A stretch of DNA of 17,160 nt from an uncultured Eubacteriales bacterium (GCA_900548125.1 URJN01000008.1:1-17160), one strand, 5' to 3'. Shown: positions 6,783 through 14,256, counted from the stretch's first letter. Notes: a model not told the origin generated them from the letters alone. Numbers and translations: made by a program.

Positions 6783-6828
6783 TGAAGAGTTTCCCCCGCT
6801 TTCTCGGCGTTTCCGACGCTGTTTCCGC

Positions 6829-6857
6829 TTGACAGCCATTCAAAACGCTCGTAAACT
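6829..6857 (+). promoter_or_regulatory. Sigma-A promoter of the SGNH-DUF3842 unit
   Basis: A perfect -35 TTGACA (6829-6834), a 17-bp spacer and -10 TAAACT (6852-6857, 4 of 6 matching TATAAT). The leader to the ATG at 6893 is about 28 nt and contains GGGAGG at 6875-6880. Confidence 0.75.
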
Positions 6858-6892
6858 AAGAGGACAATACCTTCGGGAGGAATGACCGCCTG

Positions 6893-7930
6893 ATGCTGAA
6901 AAAAGCCCGTTCATGGGTTCTGCTGACAATGACCCTTCTGCTCGTCGGCATGGTGCTGTGCATGAGCGCCGTATATCTTGTCGATCCCTTCGAGCATTAC
7001 CGCGAATCCGCTATCCTGCCCCTGTACGATCAGGAGAGCTACAATAACCCCGGCATTGCCCGAAATTACGATTACGACGCGGTCATTCTCGGCACATCCA
7101 TGGTCGAGATGAGCCATCCGTCCGTCATCGACGCCTGCTTCGGCGTCCGCTCCGTCAAACTGCCCATGCGCGGCTCCTATACCGCCCACATGGGCTGGCA
7201 GCTGACCCATGTGCTCAGTACGCACGAATTAAAGCTCGCCATCCTCGCCGTGGACGCTTACAGTCTGATGGGCAAGCCGGACAACGACGACGAAATCTAC
7301 GACTATCTCTGGAACGACGATCCGCTGGATGATGTCCACTATCTGCTCAACCGCGACGTGCTTCTGGTCAAGATTCCGAAAATGCTGAAAAACATCGGCA
7401 AGCCGCTTGAAACCAAGCGGGACGACATGTATCAGTGGACGGATGTTGTGTTCTCCAAGCAGAGCGTGCTGGATGCCGTCGTCTTTTCCGCGCAGAAGGA
7501 CATGCAGCCCGCCGACAGCGGGCTTGAGCGTTCGACGGAAAACATCCTGCGCCATCTGGAGCCTTCCATTCGCGAGAATCCCGAAACGACGTTTAAAATC
7601 TATATGCCGCCGTATTCCGTGGGATACTGGTATATGATGACCCGCGGCGGGCTTTCCGAACAGCAGTACCGCGCCCGCGCCCGCGTCTGCGAGCTTCTGC
7701 TGCAATATCCAAACGTCGAAATCTACGACTTCTCTTCCCGCATCGAATGGATTACGGATTTGGATTCGTACTTTGACTATTCCCATCACAGCTCTGCCAT
7801 GAGCGACGAAATTATGCGCGCTATGGCAGCGGGTGAAAACCGCGTGCTGTCCGCTGAGGATATGGACGCGGGCAGCGAGCGCATCCGTCAGGCGGTCACC
7901 GCCTTTGCCGACGAATACGAACCGAAATAA
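6893..7930 (+). CDS. Membrane-anchored SGNH/GDSL-like protein
   Basis: 345 residues. A basic N-terminus and one membrane segment (about 8-29) precede an extracytoplasmic domain. The segment DAVILGTSMVEM (about 62-73) holds a G-[TS]-S element like the nucleophile block of SGNH esterases and acyltransferases (Ser69 is the candidate). FDYSHHS near residues 294-300 supplies a D-x-x-H pair, the usual catalytic Asp/His. LAILAVDAYSLMG is the central strand of such folds. This is a recognisable but not named family; roles in acyl transfer or removal on cell-surface polymers are possible. ATG 6893 has GGGAGG 12 nt upstream, rather far. The gene is followed after 26 bp by the DUF3842 gene, so both probably share one transcript. 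Confidence 0.75.
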   Translation: MLKKARSWVLLTMTLLLVGMVLCMSAVYLVDPFEHYRESAILPLYDQESYNNPGIARNYDYDAVILGTSMVEMSHPSVIDACFGVRSVKLPMRGSYTAHMGWQLTHVLSTHELKLAILAVDAYSLMGKPDNDDEIYDYLWNDDPLDDVHYLLNRDVLLVKIPKMLKNIGKPLETKRDDMYQWTDVVFSKQSVLDAVVFSAQKDMQPADSGLERSTENILRHLEPSIRENPETTFKIYMPPYSVGYWYMMTRGGLSEQQYRARARVCELLLQYPNVEIYDFSSRIEWITDLDSYFDYSHHSSAMSDEIMRAMAAGENRVLSAEDMDAGSERIRQAVTAFADEYEPK

Positions 7931-7956
7931 ACAAACCGAAATCACGGAGGAATTTC

Positions 7957-8385
7957 ATGACCATCATCGTTTTGGACGGACAGGGCGGCGGCATCGGACG
8001 CGCCATCATCACTGCTTTGCTTCCAAAGCTCCCCGAAGGCGTTCAGCTCCTGTGCGTCGGCACAAACGCCATGGCGACCGCCGCCATGCTCAAAGCCGGT
8101 GCGCAGCGCGGCGCGACCGGCGAAAACGCCGTCCGCTGGGCGGCAAAGAACGCCGATATTCTGCTGGCTCCCATCGCGCTGGTGCTCAAGGATTCCATGA
8201 TGGGCGAAATCACCGGCGATATGGCGGCAAGCGTCGGCTCCAGCTCCGCCGTCCGCATCCTCATTCCGACCGAACGCTGCGGCACACATGTCGCCGGCGC
8301 ACAGGGCATGAGCATGCAGACACTCGTTGAGGACGCCGCACGGCAGGCGGCAGCCATCGCCGGACAAAGCGGCTTTCGTTCATAA
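7957..8385 (+). CDS. DUF3842 family protein
   Basis: 142 residues, small and soluble. The N-terminus IVLDGQGGGIGRAIITAL is a beta strand followed by a glycine-rich turn and helix, like a nucleotide-binding Rossmann start. LLCVGTNAMATAAMLKAGA and ILIPTERCGTHVAG follow. From memory this pattern matches DUF3842, a Clostridia-wide family of unknown function. There is no membrane segment. CGGAGGAAT sits 6 nt before the ATG, a strong ribosome site. The spacing of 26 bp from the SGNH-like gene suggests cotranscription, although the functions have no obvious link. Confidence 0.85.
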   Translation: MTIIVLDGQGGGIGRAIITALLPKLPEGVQLLCVGTNAMATAAMLKAGAQRGATGENAVRWAAKNADILLAPIALVLKDSMMGEITGDMAASVGSSSAVRILIPTERCGTHVAGAQGMSMQTLVEDAARQAAAIAGQSGFRS

Positions 8386-8409
8386 TGCACAGATTCAATC
8401 GGCTTTATC

Positions 8410-8438
8410 TTGACGGCAGATTCATCTTGCTCTATAAT
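8410..8438 (+). promoter_or_regulatory. Sigma-A promoter of the YhcH-like gene
   Basis: -35 TTGACG (8410-8415), a 17-bp spacer and a perfect -10 TATAAT (8433-8438). It lies 24 bp after the DUF3842 stop and 31 bp before the next start, so the next gene can be expressed on its own. Confidence 0.85.
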
Positions 8439-8469
8439 GAGAACGACTCAATAAAGGAGGTAGATTCCC

Positions 8470-8925
8470 GTGATTATTGACCGCATCGAGGAACAGGAGC
8501 GTTATTACCCCATTCATCCCGATATGGAGCTTGCTTTCGCGTTCCTTGCGGAGGCACCGGATCTGGAACCGGGGCGTTATGAGTTAGAAAACGGTTTGTT
8601 CGCAACGGTTTATGAGAAGGATACCCGTCAGCTTGATACCGTTGCTTTGGAATCCCATAAAAAATACATCGATCTGCAATACTGCATCTCCGGCGGCGAG
8701 CGCATGGCATGGGCGCACATTCAGGAGCTGAATCCTGCCGAGTCCGATCCGGAGCATGACAACTATTTCTACACGGGAAAATCGACGGCGCTGTCTATCC
8801 GCCCGGGCATGTTCTATGTCATGTTCCCCAGCGACGGACACAAGGCAGGCTGCCACAACGAATTCCCCAAGCACTACCGCAAGGTAGTCGTCAAAATTCC
8901 GATTCCGGCACAGGACGAAGAATAA
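8470..8925 (+). CDS. YhcH/YjgK/YiaL (EbgC-like) family protein
   Basis: 151 residues, the typical length for this cupin-like family, which includes EbgC (beta subunit of evolved beta-galactosidase) and YiaL/NanQ-type sugar-handling proteins. Family marks are LESHKKYIDLQY (about 60-71), with its likely metal-binding Glu and His, and MFPSDGHKAGC (about 118-128). These proteins are cytosolic and thought to act on sugar acids, or anomers or open forms of sugars; the substrate here is unknown. The start is GTG at 8470, set by the near-perfect AAAGGAGG at 8453-8460. It has its own promoter upstream and terminator downstream, so it is monocistronic. It neighbours a disaccharide phosphorylase, in line with a carbohydrate role. 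Confidence 0.92.
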   Translation: MIIDRIEEQERYYPIHPDMELAFAFLAEAPDLEPGRYELENGLFATVYEKDTRQLDTVALESHKKYIDLQYCISGGERMAWAHIQELNPAESDPEHDNYFYTGKSTALSIRPGMFYVMFPSDGHKAGCHNEFPKHYRKVVVKIPIPAQDEE

Positions 8926-8930
8926 TCTCA

Positions 8931-8957
8931 AGCCGCAACAGCCTTGCGGCTTTTTTT
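8931..8957 (+). terminator. Intrinsic terminator after the YhcH-like gene
   Basis: An 8-bp stem, AGCCGCAA/TTGCGGCT, with a 5-nt loop, followed directly by a run of T (8951-8957). It begins 5 bp after the stop codon. It should largely separate this gene from the GH65 gene, for which no clear promoter is visible in the remaining 74 bp. Confidence 0.9.
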
Positions 8958-8963
8958 GAAATC

Positions 8964-8995
8964 AGACATGCTCCGTGTCCTCCCACGGGCATGCT
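8964..8995 (+). promoter_or_regulatory. Leader hairpin before the GH65 gene, loop TCCTCC
   Basis: CATGC (8967-8971) and CCGTG (8973-8977) pair with CACGG (8984-8988) and GCATG (8989-8993). That makes a 10-bp stem with one bulged T, extendable by AG/CT. The 6-nt loop TCCTCC resembles an anti-Shine-Dalgarno sequence and could pair with the AGAGG ribosome site about 28 nt downstream. It has no U-tract. A regulatory role is inference. Confidence 0.35.
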
Positions 8996-9031
8996 GAAGA
9001 TAGAAATTTTCTGAAAGCAGAGGTTGCTACT

Positions 9032-11317
9032 ATGAAAACGATTTTCGCTTATGATCCCTGGCGTCTTGTTGAAAACGAGCTGCACAAGGATGATATGCGC
9101 CTTTCCGAGTCGATGACCTCCATCGGCAACGGACACATGGGCATGCGCGGTAATTTTGAAGAACAATACAGCGGCGACAGCCATCGCGGAACGTATCTGG
9201 CAGGCGTATGGTTTCCGGATAAGACGCGCGTAGGCTGGTGGAAAAACGGCTACCCGCAGTATTTCGGCAAGGTCATCAACGCCATGAACATCATCTCCCT
9301 GCGTGTGCGCATCGACAGGGAGGATATCGACCTGTACGAGGATGACGTGGTGTCCTTCACCCGTGTGCTGGATATGCACGCGGGCGTGCTGAGCCGCGAA
9401 TTCACCATCCGTCGGGAAAAGGGCACGGTGCGTGTCAGCTTTGAACGCTTCGTTTCCGTCGCCCGTCCGGAGCTTCTCGCGCTGCGCTGCCGCGTGACGG
9501 CGGATTACGACTGCAAGGTCGCGCTCCTGCCCGCCATCGACGCCGACGTCCGCAATGAGGATTCCAACTACGACGAAACCTTCTGGCTCTTTGAAGGCGA
9601 GGACGAGGATGAAAACGGCGTGCTGACCGTGCATACCCGCACGCGCGAAAACCCGTTCGGCACACCGCGCTTCGCCGTCTGCGGCGCGATGGCGGCTGTT
9701 CCGACCGAAAAGCCGAAGAAGAACCGCACGACCGTTGAAGAGGGCTATGTCTGCCGCAAGTTCGTCTTTGATGTCGAAGCCGGTCAGACCGTGGGCTGCG
9801 ACAAGTTCGTCTGCGTCTGCACCGACCGCGACCACAAGGAAGATGACCTGACCGCCGCCGCGACCACGGGCGTGCTGAGCGCACAGGCTGCCGGCTATGA
9901 CGCTCTGCGCCGCGAGCAGGAACGCGCATGGATGCGCCGCTGGGAAAAGGCGGACGTGCGCATCGACGGCGACGTCGCCGGTCAGCAGGGTATCCGCTTC
10001 AACATCTTCCAGCTCTTCTCCACCTACTACGGCGAGGACGCCCGCCTGAACATCGGACCCAAGGGCTTCACCGGCGAAAAATACGGCGGCGCGACCTACT
10101 GGGACACCGAGGCATACTGCCTGCCGATGTACACCGCCATCGCGGGCGAGGATGTGGCGCGCAGTCTGCTCAAATACCGCTGGCTCCAAATCAACGGCGC
10201 GTATCACAACGCCCGCGAGCAGGGTCTGCCCGGCGCGCTGTATCCGATGGTCACCTTCACGGGCGTGGAATGCCACAACGAGTGGGAAATCACCTTTGAG
10301 GAGATTCACCGCAACAACGCCATCGCCTACGCCATCTACGCCTATACGCAGTACACCGGCGACCGCAGCTACCTCGACCAGTACGGCATCGACGTGCTGC
10401 TGGGCATCGCCCGCTTCTGGGTCGGGCGCGTCCACTACTCCAAGCGCGCGGGCAAGTACATGATTCACGGCGTCACCGGTCCGAACGAATACGAAAACAA
10501 CGTCAATAACAACTGGTACACCAACCGCATGACCGCCTGGGAACTGGCGTATACCGCCGAGCAGTTGATGCTCATCCCGCGGGAAAAGGCGCAGACGCTG
10601 AACGTCAGTGCCGAGGAGATTCGCCGCTTCCGCGAAATCAGCGAGAAAATGTACCTGCCTTACGACAAAGAGCTGGATATCTTCGTTCAGCATGACACGT
10701 TCCTGGATAAGGATCTCATGCCCGTCAGCGAGCTGTCGGCAGAGGATCGTCCGCTCAACCAGAAGTGGAGCTGGGACCATATCCTGCGTTCCTGCTTCAT
10801 CAAGCAGGCAGACGTGCTTCAGGGACTTTATTTCCTTGAGCATCTCTACGACAAAGAAACCATCCGCCGCAACTTCGACTTCTACGAGCCGATGACCGTT
10901 CATGAATCCAGCCTGTCCCCGTGCGTTCACAGCATCCTCGCGGCAAGTCTGGGCAAGCTGGACAGAGCGCAGGAATTCTATCGCCGTACAGCGCGCCTTG
11001 ATTTGGATAACATCAACAACGACACCTGCGACGGACTGCATATCACCTCCATGGCGGGCAGCTGGCTTTCCATCGTGCAGGGCTTTGCGGGCATGCGCAC
11101 GCTGACCGGTCAGCTCAGCTTTGACCCGCAGCTTCCGGACGGATGGGATGGCTATGCCTTCAAGATTGTCTATCGCGGCAGGCTGATTGAGGTCAGCGTA
11201 TCCCGTGACGGAACGGGACTCAAGCTGCTCTCCGGCGACACGATGACCGTGCTGCTGCATGGACGCGAGGTCACGCTGGTCGGTTCTTCCCTGAATCCGG
11301 AGGATAAAAATGATTGA
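9032..11317 (+). CDS. GH65 disaccharide phosphorylase, most like maltose phosphorylase
   Basis: 761 residues, the normal length for GH65 phosphorylases. The N-terminal beta-sandwich domain (about 1-270) is followed by an (alpha/alpha)6 catalytic barrel and a short C-terminal beta part. Catalytic-barrel marks are ATYWDTEAYCLPMY (354-367), HNEWEITFEEIHRN (415-428), and VTGPNEYENNVNNNWYTN (481-498), in which Glu486 is the expected general acid. KQADVLQGLY (591-600) and HESSLSPCVHSILAASLG (624-641) are expected at the phosphate pocket. The enzyme would split an alpha-glucosyl disaccharide with phosphate to beta-glucose 1-phosphate and glucose in the cytosol. The substrate loop looks like maltose phosphorylase, but kojibiose- or nigerose-type specificity cannot be excluded. 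The start at ATG 9032 fits AGAGG 8 nt upstream and the family N-terminus; an in-frame ATG at 8975 lies in the leader hairpin. Confidence 0.95.
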   Translation: MKTIFAYDPWRLVENELHKDDMRLSESMTSIGNGHMGMRGNFEEQYSGDSHRGTYLAGVWFPDKTRVGWWKNGYPQYFGKVINAMNIISLRVRIDREDIDLYEDDVVSFTRVLDMHAGVLSREFTIRREKGTVRVSFERFVSVARPELLALRCRVTADYDCKVALLPAIDADVRNEDSNYDETFWLFEGEDEDENGVLTVHTRTRENPFGTPRFAVCGAMAAVPTEKPKKNRTTVEEGYVCRKFVFDVEAGQTVGCDKFVCVCTDRDHKEDDLTAAATTGVLSAQAAGYDALRREQERAWMRRWEKADVRIDGDVAGQQGIRFNIFQLFSTYYGEDARLNIGPKGFTGEKYGGATYWDTEAYCLPMYTAIAGEDVARSLLKYRWLQINGAYHNAREQGLPGALYPMVTFTGVECHNEWEITFEEIHRNNAIAYAIYAYTQYTGDRSYLDQYGIDVLLGIARFWVGRVHYSKRAGKYMIHGVTGPNEYENNVNNNWYTNRMTAWELAYTAEQLMLIPREKAQTLNVSAEEIRRFREISEKMYLPYDKELDIFVQHDTFLDKDLMPVSELSAEDRPLNQKWSWDHILRSCFIKQADVLQGLYFLEHLYDKETIRRNFDFYEPMTVHESSLSPCVHSILAASLGKLDRAQEFYRRTARLDLDNINNDTCDGLHITSMAGSWLSIVQGFAGMRTLTGQLSFDPQLPDGWDGYAFKIVYRGRLIEVSVSRDGTGLKLLSGDTMTVLLHGREVTLVGSSLNPEDKND

Positions 11318-12134
11318 TATCGCCATCGTCGGCGCAGGTCCCGCGGGATACAGTGCTGCTATCACCGCGCGCAAGCGCGACAAGTCCGTCGTCGTCATCG
11401 GACAGCACACGGGCTGGCTCAGCCGCGCACACAGCATCTCCAATTACCCCGGTCTGCCGGATATCTCCGGCGCGGATTTGTTAAACGCCATGCGGGATCA
11501 GGCGGTCGCGCTGGGCGCGCAGACGCGCCCGGGCGTCGTCCACCAGATTGTTTCGATGGGCAGTTCGTTTGCGCTCTCGCTCGGCGGGGACTTCATTGAA
11601 GCGAAGCACATCATCCTCTGCACGGGTGCCAAGCAGCCCCGCCTGCTTCCGGGCGAAAGCGAGCTGCTCGGCCGCGGCGTCAGCTATTGCGGCACATGTG
11701 ACGGCATGTTCTACCGCGGCAAGCGCGTCGCCGTCATCGCGCAGGGACCGGAGGCGGTCAGCGAAGCCAACTTTCTCGCCGGACTTTGCAGCGAGGTCGT
11801 CTACTTTGGCGCGCCTGATGATGCGCTGGATTCCAAAATCGTCGTGAGCGACAAAAAGCCGGAAGCCATACTCGGCGAAGGCAGCGTTTCCGGCTTGAAG
11901 GCGGGCGGTGAAGATTTGTCGTTTGACGGCATCTTCATCTTCCGCGAAGCCGCCGCGCTCTCCTCGCTCCTGCCGGGGCTGGAGATGGACGGCGCATTCA
12001 TCCGCGTAGACCGCCAGATGAGAACCAATCTGCCGGGCGTCTTTGCCGCGGGCGACTGCACCGGTCTGCCGCTTCAGGTCGCCAAAGCCGTCGGAGAAGG
12101 CTGCATCGCCGCCATATCCGCCGCCGCAAATTAA
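11310..12134 (+). CDS. Thioredoxin-reductase-like flavoprotein lacking the usual NADPH motif
   Basis: 274 residues, shorter than typical bacterial thioredoxin reductase (about 310). The FAD-binding GAGPAG is at 8-13, ISNYPGLPD at 43-51, the redox pair Cys127/Cys130 in SYCGTCDGMF, and the C-terminal FAD motif GVFAAGDCTG at 243-252. The central domain is reduced: where TrxR has a GGGDSA loop, this protein has AVIAQGPEAV (141-150), and the HRRxxxR-type NADPH phosphate-binding segment is absent. That points to a different electron donor, as in the known ferredoxin-dependent flavin thioredoxin reductases of clostridia, or to a changed partner (inference). The start overlaps the phosphorylase gene by 8 bp, with GGAGG inside that gene's last codons, so translation is probably coupled. 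Confidence 0.88.
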   Translation: MIDIAIVGAGPAGYSAAITARKRDKSVVVIGQHTGWLSRAHSISNYPGLPDISGADLLNAMRDQAVALGAQTRPGVVHQIVSMGSSFALSLGGDFIEAKHIILCTGAKQPRLLPGESELLGRGVSYCGTCDGMFYRGKRVAVIAQGPEAVSEANFLAGLCSEVVYFGAPDDALDSKIVVSDKKPEAILGEGSVSGLKAGGEDLSFDGIFIFREAAALSSLLPGLEMDGAFIRVDRQMRTNLPGVFAAGDCTGLPLQVAKAVGEGCIAAISAAAN

Positions 12135-12183
12135 ACTCTGACCGCAGTTTTGCTTGTAAATTATAGAAATTTCGCAATTCTCC

Positions 12184-12213
12184 TTGCCCAGATGAATCTG
12201 CCCGTGTTATAAT
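12184..12213 (+). promoter_or_regulatory. Sigma-A promoter of the 138-residue gene
   Basis: -35 TTGCCC (12184-12189, 4 of 6), an 18-bp spacer and a perfect -10 TATAAT (12208-12213). It is followed by GGGAGGAGGG and the TTG start at 12255. Confidence 0.65.
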
Positions 12214-12254
12214 CAATATATAAACATGCCATTTCGACGGGAGGAGGGATACGG

Positions 12255-12671
12255 TTGCGCACTATCGAAACGGGGCGGGCTGTCGTGGATATCGTCGCCT
12301 GGCCCGAGGACAGACCATGGGAAGGTCGTTATCAGACTTCCAGCCAAATCGAACGAGGGCTTTGCCGGCTTGTGCTTTCGCCAAACGTTTTCCATGACGC
12401 CGCCAGAGCAAACACCGCTTATCGCCGCTTCGCAAGAAAAATCGAGCGGGAAGGGCTTGTTCCCCCGAACATCGTGTTCCGTGAAATGGTATCGCGGTCA
12501 TCGAAGAACGTATTCTGCATCCTGACGACGACGGAATCCGTCTTTAATTCGGCATGCTCGGTCGGGCGGCTCTATGTCGTCGAATCCGGCATTGACGACC
12601 GCCGCCGTCTATGTGCTGTCCGCGTTCGGGACAGCGTCAGCAGCGACCCCCGGCAGGAAAACGCGATGTAA
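12255..12671 (+). CDS. Unrecognised 138-residue soluble protein
   Basis: The family is not recognised. The frame opens with TTG at 12255, about 7 nt after a strong GGGAGGAGGG ribosome site and 42 bp after a perfect TATAAT. Codon choice in this frame looks like the neighbouring genes, while the overlapping frame from 12226 is rich in Ser/Arg/Pro like a shadow. The protein is basic, without membrane segment or signal peptide. It has a helical, Arg-rich middle (AYRRFARKIEREGLVPPN) and a beta-like second half (KNVFCILTTTESVF, VGRLYVVES). The stop lies 16 bp before the second copy of the dispersed element. Compositional evidence is moderate, so this could be lineage-specific. Confidence 0.6.
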   Translation: MRTIETGRAVVDIVAWPEDRPWEGRYQTSSQIERGLCRLVLSPNVFHDAARANTAYRRFARKIEREGLVPPNIVFREMVSRSSKNVFCILTTTESVFNSACSVGRLYVVESGIDDRRRLCAVRVRDSVSSDPRQENAM

Positions 12672-12687
12672 GAAGCGGGGAAACGGG

Positions 12688-12856
12688 GCTGTCAAGCTAA
12701 CAACACCGATATTTCAAGAATAAAAGGATGTATTTGTGCCCGAAGGTTTCCAAAGGGCGACCGGAAAGCCCTTTGGTGGGGCGATGGGGCAAAGCCCCAT
12801 ATCCAAAAAATGTTTAGATATTTGTTTTTTGAAATGTTCGGTTTAATCCTGACAAC
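12688..12856. repeat. Dispersed element with inverted ends, copy 2
   Basis: This matches 93-260 in the same orientation over the full length, with about nine substitutions and one inserted A, by eye. Both inner hairpins are unchanged (12750-12776 and 12784-12800). The right-hand end differs from copy 1 (CCTGACAAC instead of CTTGACAGC), so the terminal 9-bp match has two mismatches. It fills the gap between the 138-residue gene and the RsmF-type gene, whose ATG is 35 bp beyond. Both copies are preceded by AAACGG(A/G), so the true left border may be a few bases further out. Confidence 0.85.
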
Positions 12857-12891
12857 TCTATCTCCCTGCTCTATTTCTAAAGGATGTATCT

Positions 12892-14256
12892 ATGGCTCAA
12901 AAATTACCCGAAGAATTCCAAAATCAAATGAAACGCCTGCTCGGTGAAGCAGGCTTTTTTGCGTATCTGAACGCGCTGGATGAACCCTATACCCGCGCGC
13001 TGCGCATCAACCTGCTCCTGCGTCCGGACGGCACGCCGCCCTGCGCCATCGAGGGACTCGGTGCGCCTGTTCCGTGGGCAAAGGGCGCATATTTCATCGA
13101 GGGCGATGCACGCCCCGGGCTTTCCCCTCTCCACGAAGGCGGTCTGTTTTATATGCAGGAGCCGAGTGCGCTGACCGCTGTCACCGTGCTTGACCCCCAG
13201 CCGGGCGAGCGCGTGCTGGATCTGTGCGCCGCTCCCGGCGGTAAAAGCACGCAGATTGCCGCGCTGATGGGCGGACAGGGGCTGCTGGTCTGCAACGAAC
13301 CGGTTCCCAACCGCGCTCAGATTCTTTCCCGAAATGTGGAGCGCATGGGTGTGCGCCACGCCGTTGTCGTCAGCGCACTGCCCGATGCGCTTGCGCCGCG
13401 CTTTCCGGCGTTCTTTGACCGCATACTGGTCGATGCGCCCTGCTCGGGAGAGGGCATGTTCCGCCGCCAGCCCGAAGCGCGTGACGAATGGCACGCCGAT
13501 TCCCCGACGTATTGTGCCGACCGCCAGATGGATATCCTCAGTGAAGCCGCGAAGATGCTCCGTCCCGGCGGCGTGATGGTCTACTCCACCTGCACCTTTA
13601 ACGACACGGAAAACGAGGGCGTGCTGAAACGCTTTTTGCAGGCGCATCCGGAGTTCTCCATGGAGCCGTTTGCTCTGTCCGGTCTGCCGGAAGCACCGAA
13701 TGGCTGGCTGCATCTCTATCCGCACGAAATGCGCGGAGAAGGTCACTTTGTCAGCCGGTTGAGAAAGTCTGCCGACGCACCCGCGCCGCAGGCGGAAATG
13801 CCGCGCATGCGTCCCGCACGCCCCGCCAAAACCGCGGGAAAGAACGCAAAAGCCCCCGCGCCGCCCGTCCTGCCTGACGTATTCGCCAAGGACTGCGAAC
13901 CGGAGAGGCTCTTCTCAGCGGGTGACGCGCTTTGGGCATTGCCCGCAGGCATCGACCCGCAGCAGCTGCACGGTCTGCGCGTGCTGAGAACAGGGCTTCT
14001 GCTCGCCCATGCGGAAGGCAAGCGCATGGAGCCGGATCACGCGCTGGCAATGGCTCTGCGTCCGGAGGAAGCCGCGCGATGCGCTTCCCTGACGCAGGAG
14101 CAGGCGCTTGCGTATCAGGCAGGCGAAACGCTTGAGCTGGGCGACCTGCCCACCGGATACACGCTGCTCTGCTGCGAAGGCGTTTCCCTCGGCTGGGGCA
14201 AGCAGGCGGGCGGCATCATGAAGAACCACTATCCCAAGGGCTTGAGAAGGCGATAA
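12892..14256 (+). CDS. rsmF: RsmF-type rRNA (cytosine-C5)-methyltransferase
   Basis: 454 residues. It is an S-adenosylmethionine-dependent RNA m5C methyltransferase of the NOL1/NOP2/Sun group, expected to act on rRNA in the cytosol. An N-terminal cap region carries PYTRALRIN. The Rossmann core follows, with motif I LDLCAAPGGKSTQ at 109-121, motif IV DAPCSGEGMFRR at 181-192 (Cys184) and motif VI YSTCTFNDTENE at 231-242 (nucleophile Cys234). A Pro/Ala/Lys-rich linker (about 292-327) leads to a C-terminal RsmF-type domain ending GGIMKNHYPKGLRRR. This long architecture is YebU/RsmF-like rather than RsmB-like; the exact target base cannot be read from sequence. The start ATG has AAAGGA upstream. 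Copy 2 of the repeat occupies its promoter region, and no convincing -10 box is visible. Confidence 0.93.
   Translation: MAQKLPEEFQNQMKRLLGEAGFFAYLNALDEPYTRALRINLLLRPDGTPPCAIEGLGAPVPWAKGAYFIEGDARPGLSPLHEGGLFYMQEPSALTAVTVLDPQPGERVLDLCAAPGGKSTQIAALMGGQGLLVCNEPVPNRAQILSRNVERMGVRHAVVVSALPDALAPRFPAFFDRILVDAPCSGEGMFRRQPEARDEWHADSPTYCADRQMDILSEAAKMLRPGGVMVYSTCTFNDTENEGVLKRFLQAHPEFSMEPFALSGLPEAPNGWLHLYPHEMRGEGHFVSRLRKSADAPAPQAEMPRMRPARPAKTAGKNAKAPAPPVLPDVFAKDCEPERLFSAGDALWALPAGIDPQQLHGLRVLRTGLLLAHAEGKRMEPDHALAMALRPEEAARCASLTQEQALAYQAGETLELGDLPTGYTLLCCEGVSLGWGKQAGGIMKNHYPKGLRRR

Noticed and set aside
8891..11443. 850-residue leftward open frame opposite the GH65 gene
   Set aside because: It is antisense to a full-length, motif-complete phosphorylase. 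It has no domain I recognise and exists because GC-rich codons leave the opposite strand open.
12226..12525. Alternative rightward frame overlapping the 138-residue gene
   Set aside because: Its ATG precedes the ribosome site rather than following it. The protein is Ser/Pro/Arg-rich and ends early.
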